Assembly (NCBI RefSeq): GCF_000485595.1
Contig: NW_014577094.1
Location: 727,026-777,338 of the forward strand
Length of the DNA: 50,313 nt
Reading direction: 5' to 3'
Source of the DNA: Priapulus caudatus
Taxonomy: Eukaryota > Priapulida > Priapulimorpha > Priapulimorphida > Priapulidae
Part shown: piece by piece, positions 33,801 through 44,571 of the stretch
How positions within the stretch are numbered: position 1 is the first letter of the stretch
Layout of the letters: each line of letters begins with the position of its first letter
Notes under the pieces: model-generated
Databases searched by the model: none
What the model saw: the letters and a program-made list of their open reading frames with translations, nothing else
What the model was told of the DNA's origin: nothing
Program-made: the position numbers and the translations under genes

Positions 33801-36800
33801 CAAAACTAACTGCGTTCGACTAAGGTATTCATAGTTACGATATATGGTCGTGGTGCTCTAGTGGTAGCAATAACAATGATAGGAGCAACAGTAACAGTAA
33901 CACTAACGGTAGTAGTAGTAGAAGCAGTAGCAGTAGGTAGTAGCAATGCAGCAGCAGAATAGTAGCTTGTTCTTGTTTTTCCGATTTTTTTGCTATTGAT
34001 CAGCATATATAATCCTTTTGCCCGATAACTGTGTACTGAGAGTTTTGTTATGACATTTTCTTCCAACATATATAATATAGGAATATTAAACAATAGTAAA
34101 ACGTTCGAGTTTAATATTCTCTAGAAATTACCTCTTCACTGCACGCAATTACACTCAATAAAAAATGATTAAAGTAACCCATTTCCGTTTTTGATGATGA
34201 ACCACAGTGTAAAGTTCCCGTCTTTGCTAAATTCAGATATATTTCATCAAGTTTTCATTCTCATGAACAGGCGTACCTAAACGCGTGAACAGGTGTATAA
34301 ACAAACATAACCACGATTGTAAAATTCACTGTTTACTGGAGTCTTTGTTATTCCTTGTGCACATAATCAAACATGCTGACACGCTCTGAGGAAACGGATA
34401 GTGTACATGCTACTAGTGTGGTTTAACTCAAAGTGGCAGGATTGACACCAAGACGTCAGTTCCTTCTTATTAGTTTGTCACATTATTCCATTTGTAGAAC
34501 GCAGTACAGTGTGTAATGTCGCGGGGAATTAGTTCAGTTTCTGACTTGCAATCACATGTTATCGCGATTTCGTGGCCACTGCCTGTAGCTACACATCCAT
34601 TAAAATGTGGATTACCATGGTCCTACATAATTATGCAGGCCATGCTAATACAGTATGATATGAGTATCACAGACTACTGCATTTGCCCTTTAGTTAAAAC
34701 CTTCGAATTGCTTCTTTTTTTTTCAAAAAAAGCAATTTAACAATGGGACTTAATGGAAGCACGTTAAATATAAATATGTCTGCTGAGTTGCATTGGTTGG
34801 CAGAACCTCGCTGTGTATTGTAAATACATACATGTTGATATTGCTGCATCTGCGAGGCCAGTAAAACTGAATGTATTTTGCCTGTCTGCATGCATATAGC
34901 ATGATGGGAAACATTTGAGGTGGCTTGTCAGGGCTACATACAGTAAGCCAGAGTGCTGCTGGGTGAGTGAAATCAAAAGTACATTCTACTCTGATCTCCA
35001 GCATGACACATTTACTGCTTGCTCCCCCCTCTCACTTTCCCTCTCCCACTCCCTCTCCCTCCATCTTCGTCTCTATTTTCCTCCCTCACCTCCCTCCCTC
35101 CCTCCCTACCTCCCCCTCTCCCTCTCTCTCTCCCTCTCCCTCTCCCTCTCCCTGTGCCTCCCCCTCTCTCTCTCCATCTCTCGCTCTGTTGCCACTGGAT
35201 ATACATGCTCACGTATAGAATTATTAGGTCACATACCAGCTAGGAGTCATTAATAAAAGAAATTACTATGGGTCCGTCACATAAAATAATCCGTCTCAAC
35301 AGCAGGATGTATATCACCAGAAGTAGATAATAGGGAATTTCCCCTATTATCTACTTCTGATATCACTGAAGTCCTGTGTGATTTCCTATTGTCCTGGACA
35401 ATAGGGTCGATGTGTGCAGTATTATGGGTACTAGTGTTTCTCTAAGGTAATAAAAGATAAGGGAATAATCTTACTGTGGACGATTAACAGCAGAAACACT
35501 TGCAATAGTTATTTGATAGCTATTATTTTTACGTGAAGTTACGTTATAGGCAAGTACTAAAACTAAGGTGACCAATTCACTTTAATTAGACCAGGCCCAT
35601 GTTTTTTTTATACCAAGTAGTTGAGGTAAAGCAAGTTCTCTTAGCTCCTGTAAATTTATTCACAAGAAACTAGAAACATTTTGCTGTGGCATGATATAGC
35701 AAAAACGCTATGACCATCTTTATAATTTAATAATTTATTGCATTGGTAGTATTGTCTGGCTGTAGATTGCAGACCATTGATGCATGTTACTGCTATATGT
35801 AAGCTGTCAAATTTGTACATCTTGAATGCTGAGCATGCAATAAATGCTTGTTTTTAAACTTTATATAATTTTGACAATTTTAGTTATTGAAACTTTTGTC
35901 ATATGTTGTTTTGGAATATAAAACGAAATAGAGCCACTTTGTATGCTTATCACAGGATTTATTAAAGTTCATTATGTACCAGCAACATTACTAAAATAAA
36001 TACCTAAACTCAAATTAAGTATCTAGCCACTTCCTTTGACCAGAAAATCAATAGTTAATCATGTGTTGAGTTATAAAATTCAGAAGGAAGTGGTGGTATA
36101 TGTAAGGGATAATCAGAAACATGTATGTTGTAAAACTTATATAATTGGCTCGCGGTTTTTAAGCTCACTCAGGGTCTGATGATACATAATAGCGATAGGA
36201 CTGTCTGTCCTGCATATTTGTGCACCACAGATTCTCTACGATGTGAATTTGTATGGTTGAGGTCGGATACTTAACAGCCCAGCGTTTACATGGAGTAAAC
36301 CATGACCTATAATTGACCTATTGCCCTTCAATATAATGAGATTAAAACACGTTGATAATGAAGTCGGTAGAGATAGTGATGAAGGGGATGAAAGTCAGGG
36401 TAATGATGATGTAAGCCATGATAATTGTTGCCGTGTTGAAAGATGATAGTACTGTTGGTTATGACAATGATGGCAATGATGACGACGATGATGATGGTGA
36501 TGATAGCGATGATAATGATGTTTTGTCTTAATTTTATATATTATTAAAAAGTGAGTAAATTATATATAGTATATGGCTCTTAACCTTATGTTGCACGTGT
36601 ATGTATTTGGGGATAGAGGGAGTCAGTAGTGGCGTTACAGAGTGCATTGCAGCACTGTAGTATATGAGTAAACAAACAAGCATTTGATATTGTAATTAAT
36701 AAAGTATCGAATTGCGAAGTATCGAAAAAGCTCGTGGGAAGTGTCTGATTTTAGAGAAATCGGTCTCTGACTCCATCTACATAGTTAAGTGAACTCAATT

Positions 36801-39800
36801 ACTCGAAAACTCAATTGAATTACTCTTGAAAGATGAATTTATGCAAAAGGGTAGAAAGCTTTAATAAGACACTATGGTACAGAGGGTTTCAGAGGGCTAC
36901 CTATTGGGAAATTTAATTTACTTATATACTTCTTTCAGGACTGTGATGGCCAAGCCACGAGAATTTGCTCACTTGATAAAGAACAAGTTCGGAAGTGCTG
37001 ACAACATCAATTCATTAGTCAGTAAGTTATTGCATACAGGCCTGAGATATGTAGCTAGCCATGCTGCACTGCAGGCATGCAGGGTTGGGTGATGTAGCTA
37101 GTCATGGTGCACTGCAGGCATGCAATGTTGGGTGATGTAGCTAGCCATGCTGCATTGCAGGCATGCAGGGTTGGAGGATGTAGCTAGCCATGTTGCACGG
37201 CAAGCATGCAGGGTTGGGTGATATAGCTATGCAGGATTATGTCGGTATGCTGGTACATGTGGTTCTGTAGTTTAAGCGGACTTGAGAATCGCTTCATAGA
37301 AGAAGATTTGTAGAATGTTACATCCGTCTGTTTCAGTTGATGAGCCTAGCAGTGGCGGTTCAGTGGAGTCAGCAGGGACCGGTGGGCGGGTCCCTATGCT
37401 GAATGAATCGTCAAGTGGTAGCCGACCTACGAACCAGGGAAGTGCCACGTTTCCACGAACAGACCCACAGCAGATTATCTCTGGGTAAGTAAGCTCAAAG
37501 TATGTCTATGTGTATATGTGCGAATGTATGTGTGCGCGCGTGCATGCATGGACATGTGCATGTGTGTCACATGTATGATGAAGGTAGAGAACGTGGTCTG
37601 TAACTGTGGAAGCGAGTATCAGTAACAGTATTTTTGTGGCAGACAGCGTGTTTGTTGTGTTTATATTTGTTCTAAATGCAAACTTTTCCATGCTGATGCA
37701 AGGACACACTTTCTCAGTCATTGTAAATGCATCACGCTGTAAGTGCGTACCTAGTTAGCTTGGGTCCAAGTATAAGTAGAATATGTTAGCTTAAACGATG
37801 TGCTTTTCTGTTGCATTCGATTGATAGCCATCATATAAATAGTTCAATTTGTATTCCTGCAAATGCTTTATTCTTTTACCACTAATATTTGTTGTCTTTA
37901 TATTATCTCCCTTAATTCGTCGTTATTTATTTCTATAGTATATAGTTGAGGACTGCAACTGGATTTGTAGAACCAACGCCTTTTCCTGTCATGCTTGAAA
38001 TGCGTGAGCGTTTGCATCCTGCTGTCCCAGCTGTGTTCTAACAGTGTATGCAGCAGCAGCATTGAGGTTGACAAGCGCGAATGTTGCGCATTTATACAAA
38101 CATTTAACCTCATTACGCAAATCCCGTGTAAGTCACGCATACAAGTAATGGCAGGTTTATTATGTGTACTGTCCCTATAGGAAGGGCGGTAATAAGGCAT
38201 ATACTGAAGAACTTGCCAAAGTAGGGGCGCAACACAGGAGCGCTACATTCCCACGCTTGGAGGCTATCTTCCAGCCCCCTGGGTGAGCATAGCTATCCCC
38301 CTTACAATGCAGTGCTCGTCATGCAATGGCCAAAGAGCTAGTCTGTTGTTTGCAGCTGTTTATTAACTAATGCTGCTAACAGCTTGCTAGTAAGAGGTCG
38401 TTAAATTATGTGTTGACCATTGAACAAGAAAAAACCCACCCTCACTCCACTCCACTGCACCCAGGTGTCCTACTTACTTGCAATACCGTGTTCTTATATT
38501 TTTCTCACTTTGCTCACTTTTAAATGTTATATGCTCTATATAGTACATCATGATTTTGCCTGCAGAAGAACAATTGAGTAGCCATGGTTCTGTCCATGAC
38601 GTGTTTTGTGTGTGACAAGAAACAAAATCCAGACCATAATGAAATAATTAAACCACAAAATATGCAAGGTGATAGCGAGTTGAAGCTCGAATTCTGTTAC
38701 ATCTCATCTCTCCTCTTCCCAGAATAACACCTAATCCCAACGCCGCACCTATTTCTATAACCTTTTGTCCAGATCACCACGAATTGTCTCATGGCAACAT
38801 AATTTAACTACATTGGCGATTCTCGGGGATGGATTTCTATTTGGTGTTTAACCTATCTAGATCAGAATTACTAATTGATTCTCACCTTTTCCATAACTAT
38901 ATTGCTGTGTACTTCGCATGCTTGTGTCGCCATTCTTGCCTGATTGGTGTTTGCCCTTCAGTGCTGTATTTTGAATATATAATAGGTGCTCGGGGCTATG
39001 TAATAGGTGTCGCTCACCTTTCTGGTACAAGGTGTAATTTTGCATGTACGTTTATTCATATAGTATGTATAGCAAGAATAACATAATAACTATTTGGAGT
39101 GCCAGATGTATTATAATATCAGGATCATCTGCAAGCGTTTAGCTGTCTTCATGCAGTTATTGTGACCTAACGATATTCGATCCGATCGAGATTCGATAAT
39201 TGATATTTCTCCTATTGTTTTTGGTTGTTGTTTACTGTTTATGGCAGTATTATTTCAAGAGATCGTATGAATTCATGTTCTGTATTTCTTTGTTAATTTA
39301 TGTTTAAATAATGGAATCTATGATATGTTGGTGGTATTTGTGTGGAAAGAAGCGAAATTATGAAGCTACTATGTCAGTAGAAACCTGCTAAACAGTTGTG
39401 CCAGCCAGTAGAGGATATGTTAGTTTTGTTAACACTAACAGGTACCACATGGGAGATGCCTCCTCCGCGGGTTCACCACAGCATTCATTTACCCATTTTA
39501 CTTGTTAATTTCAAATCCAATGCTTCTCAGTTCGTAGTTATTTTTGGGGCGTGTTATCTTACCGGTCGTAATTTTTTTATTTGTGGTACACAGACTTACA
39601 AAGGACGTGTAATGCTAAAAATAATTTATCAGATATAGGGCGGTCAGAAGATACACGATCCCGTTTTCGGGCTCGGGTTCAAGTTGCAGGTTTTTTTTGT
39701 TTTTCAAGGTGAAGACTACAAAAGTAAACCAACAACCCCTCGTAGAAATTTTAGAGATACCCGCAATCTTTAGTTATGCTGCTGTAAGAACATGGTTTAC

Positions 39801-39930
39801 TACCCTCGTTTAATGTGTGTAACTCGGTGCCATCTGCAGTTTCATATCGCAAAAGGTTTTTCCGACGTAGCTCTTTATATTGACCTATTACATGTAAATT
39901 GATTGTATATGTGTAAGTATATATAATATA

Positions 39931-39973
<43 letters not shown>

Positions 39974-40786
39974 CTATCATTTATTGTGTAACTGCCCCCA
40001 CAAGTGAGCTACCTAGACCTAGCATTATCAGGCAGGAACAGGCAGCTAATGCCTTGAATTGTGTCTCTGCACAAAGCATGTGCAATTCATTGTGGGAATT
40101 AGCTGCCTCTGCTGCGTGTTAAATTATGCATGAATAACTAATTCGTGTGTAGACGTAATTTGCCGAGGATTATATTAGATAGCAATGTGTGGTTGAAGTG
40201 CGTGCGCTGCTTATTATAGCTCAACTACGTTCGGTCCTTGTTGAATGGATGTCATCGTTGCAGACGTTGTCGTTGAAATCTGGCGAAAACCTGCCATGTG
40301 TGTGTGTTCTATGTACTGCAACCGTTGTCATATTGATGTTGCCTTGCACACAATTGCAATATCGATCTGATGAGATGGGGCATGCATACGGCGTGCAGGT
40401 ACTGCGTGTGTTTGTAAGACGCGTTCGTGGCAGCTAGATAACACGAATTAGATAGGATGGGAAGTAGCTGTCAACCACCCATTGGTTTAGCGATTTTGCG
40501 AATCTACGAGCTACGATGGAGCTTCTTTTGAGTGGTTTATGTGGTTTAGGTATGTGCTACTCATGTGTGTCGGTTGTGCGTTACATACGGTCGGTTGGTT
40601 ATCTTGTTCTGTCTCTGTCCCTACAATTATCCACCCCCTAGTCCTATTTGTCGCTATCTCGCGCTCTCGCGCTCTCGCTATCTTCAACACACATACTCTC
40701 TCTTTGTATCTGTCTGTCTTTCTGTCTGTCTGTTATCTTTCTTTCTCTCTCCCTCTCCCTGCCTCTCTCTCCCTCTCCCTCTCTCT

Positions 40787-40837
<51 letters not shown>

Positions 40838-43800
40838 CCCTCTTTCTCTCCCTCTCCCTCTCCCTCTCTCCCTCTCTCCCTCCCTCCCTCCCTCACTATC
40901 TCTCCCTCTCCTTCTCCTTCTCCCTCTCCTTCTCCCTCTCCCTCTCCCTCCCTCCCTTCCTCGCCTCCATGTCCCCGTTCTGTCTCTCTCTCTCTCACGG
41001 TTTATCTCTGTGTCTCTCGCTCCCTTCCTCCCTGCATCCACGCTCCCATTTCTCCATTCCTAGGTTGCTGCGGTTTAGCAGAGAAGACCTATGCCGTTTT
41101 TCTAAGTTCCATGACCATGCCACCAAGCCACCGCCTGGCCCCCGAAAACACATGGCTTTTGCTGGGATATTGAATAAGGTGGCACCCAATTATAGGTATT
41201 GGCAGATATCCATTTAAGAATACAAAAGTGTGGTTTGGGATGTGATATCTGACAACAATGAGTAGGCTACCATGATTCAATGATTGTGTGAGGATGAATG
41301 TTCTAGGTAGCATTTATTGGTAGTTAAGGTTTATGTGTGAGTATAGTAATTATTATTATTATTATTATTATTTCCAAAGTGGATCACGGCATTAGCTGGT
41401 GGCTTCTGGGTTGGCCGTGTCCCAACCTGGGACATAGGCGATGCAATTAGAATATTTGCGCAGGATGTGTTAGATTATTATTATTATTATTATTATTATT
41501 AGCCGGGATATTATATTTTATCTATTCGTGTTTTAATGTAAATAAAAGATCTGTTAGGCTGATAGTTGCTTTAATTTAGCAGACCGTGCAGCAATGATTT
41601 AACTGCATAATTTCACTATTGGGCAGCTAAGTAAATAGTTACCACATAACCAGCTAACCAACTAATCTAATTTTGTAGCTTATTTGTTAACCAGCACATG
41701 CATGACACTGGTGGCACTGGCATTCACTGTGGGAAAAAAATTATATTGTAAATTGTGAAGTAGCAGTATTTGGAGGCATGGATTTATTGTTAAACTATTA
41801 CAGTTATTGTTTGGAAGGGTATATAATATTGTATCTACACCCACCACTGTTTGCTATCCTTTGTTAGTTAACTCGTTTTTTGCTTGTTAAAGGGACAGTA
41901 GCCTCTAGGATTTTACTGCATACAACTGTACTTACTGTATAACAAATCGTCTATACCCACACGTATTTGTTACCAGATACCTAATTTAATTGTTATAATT
42001 AATTACACATCAACGCTATGAAATTTGAACGGCGCCATGACACCCACGACCGTGCTGCCACCCTGAAAAAGTTGCGTATTTGACAATTTATTTTGCACGT
42101 TACAGACCGAGGGCTAATCACAAAAGTGCAATTATATTTATACCTAAATGCTATTTAACCGAACGATATTCATTTTAGGGCAAATTTATCCATATTATAA
42201 CTGAAACTATATGTTGTTTATAAGATATTACAATCCTTTTGCTTTTAAATTAATAAATAAGAAACCCCCTCAGTCTGTAGCCCTTGGCTGAAAAGTGCGC
42301 AACTTATCGATCGTGCGCTTTGAGTGGCGCCACCGTCGTTGTAATCAAACTGTAGTCGTTAGTTTTGAAACATTAAAAAAAAATATTTCTAATGGTGATT
42401 GAACCATGAAACTTTTTATGTAGCGTAATTATAACCTAAATTAGCTGAAAATAACCCTAGAACCTAGAGTAAACTTTCCCTTTAACTATTTGGCATTTTT
42501 TCTTATTGACTTGTCAGCACTCAACTAGCTGTCAATCATGTGAATTTTCTTTCAATCCTATTTTCTGCTGCCTGTACCTATCAGTGTACATATATTCCTT
42601 TTAGGGGGTCGGTCAGGGTTATCATCATTATCGCAAGCATACAAACCGTACACTTTTACATGCCCCCTCCCCCCTGTAACACGTGCAAATTAATGTTAAT
42701 ATTTGCCACCAATGTTTTGTGGTAAAATGCTAGACAATGCATAACCAAATTCGTATATTTGCATATGTCTCATCTCTATGGTACCAGTATGATAAGGCCT
42801 TGCCAAAATGCATTTTTCAGTCATAGCAAATAGTATGATTAAATATTTATTATTTTTCTGAATGCATACATTATTTGTTAATCCCCCCCCCCACAAACAC
42901 TGTATGCAGTTTGTACACGTATGTTAATGTTGATAATTATGAACTGGCCCCCATTGTCAGCAGCATTTTTTATTCATTATAGCATTTGAATTTTTTGTTT
43001 ACTTATAATGTGTTTCACAGTAATTGTTTTTTATTTGCGCACCTATAATCGTAATTATTATTTGTTGACGCCATTAACAAGTAATAATAGTTTAAATATC
43101 ACCATTTTCATTGAGAAAATGCACATACTTCACACCTTATGTAACGATTATTATCTATTATTATAATCATTCACTCCTGATGATATATAACAACTTTAAT
43201 TATATCGCATTTAGCCTGTATAAGTGCAATTGTTAGAGCTGCTGTTCCTGGATTAATAAATATATAATATTTTATTTCATTAACAATAACTGTAATTCAA
43301 CAGGTCACAGTTATAAATTAGGACTAGATATTATTCTGGGATTATTGGAATTGTGTAGCCAGATTAATTAAAAATATCAGCTATTTCCCACATGAGAACG
43401 TTACTTACCGCAATTGCGGCAACCATCCACACTCACTTGAGATTGTTCGTCTTTCAGCGTTAACAGGTTTCAGTCGGAGGATGAGTGCAGCAGCATAGCT
43501 TCGAAGAGCTCTGGCATCAACAACGGCCTGACGTGCAGCCCAAACAAGTCCCAGCTGAACGTACTGCCACTACAAGCCCAGCCAGGCTCACCCGAACTGC
43601 CAATGGCGCTGCTGGAGACTATAATGCATGACTTTGAAGTGCAGAAACAAAAGATGACTGACCTGCAGGATGCATGTGAACACCTTAAGGTAAACAAACG
43701 CACCCTCGTCGGGAATTAATTTAATTGATAAATGTACAATTTTAAGATGTACAAGACCAATAATCATGTTGTTACATTGAGATATTATGCACACACACAA

Positions 43801-44532
43801 AATCCATTATATCTGCATCAGTATTCAAATTTTTCCTCTTTGAAAAGTAGTGCCTAAACCATATTAGCCATAAAGTCACAGTGACATTTTCCATGATTCA
43901 TGATTTTGGGTTCATTCGATACAGAGCATCGAAATTTAATGTTAACCAACCGTTTTGCACTCACTCAATACTATTTCTATGGTCTGTCAAATAGAATATA
44001 CTCATATTAATCAAACCTTTGTGGATGGAGTATAATACAGGTTAATCAGGACACAAAGACAATAAGGTTTATCTGTGATTAAGAATTTACTATTTTTTCT
44101 ATACATAGAGGTTTTCCATTAGTGAAGATGTGATTTATAATGTCAGAGTGAAAATATGCATACTTGGTGAGAACTTTGTATGATAATATGGAATTTATGC
44201 ACAGTAGAATTATAAGATGTGTACGTACATGTCAAATGGTCAGCTATGAAATATTGCTACCATATCCATATCTGTTATCTCCCATAAATATAGAGATATG
44301 GAAGAGGTATGTATAGCACAAACTGAAATGAAGCCCTCTCCCTCTCTTTGGTCGATGCTCACTGAGTAATTCAGACGACACAGCTGCACTGATTACCAAT
44401 GCTGCCTATTTACAGAACCAGAATTCTGAGCAAATGACTCTTGTCAGTCAGGCCTTACAGGATGAAAGAGAGAGATGTGATGTAAGTGAATACTGTATTT
44501 TTGTGAAATCATCTATCTATTTATTATATATA

Positions 44533-44571
<39 letters not shown>

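Larger units (their letters stand above)
38283..43457. other. Largest TMCC intron
   Basis: This 5.2-kb intron carries a TA run, a long CT microsatellite, two TTA runs and the inverted TTAA element. Other frames in it have no coding support. Confidence 0.8.

Noticed and set aside
39673-39692. GGGTTCAAGTTGC as a tRNA B box
   Set aside because: No matching A box, acceptor stem or cloverleaf could be placed around it.
40539-41217. Three long + strand frames and two - strand frames (102-202 residues)
   Set aside because: All are translations of a CT/CTCCCT microsatellite inside a TMCC intron.
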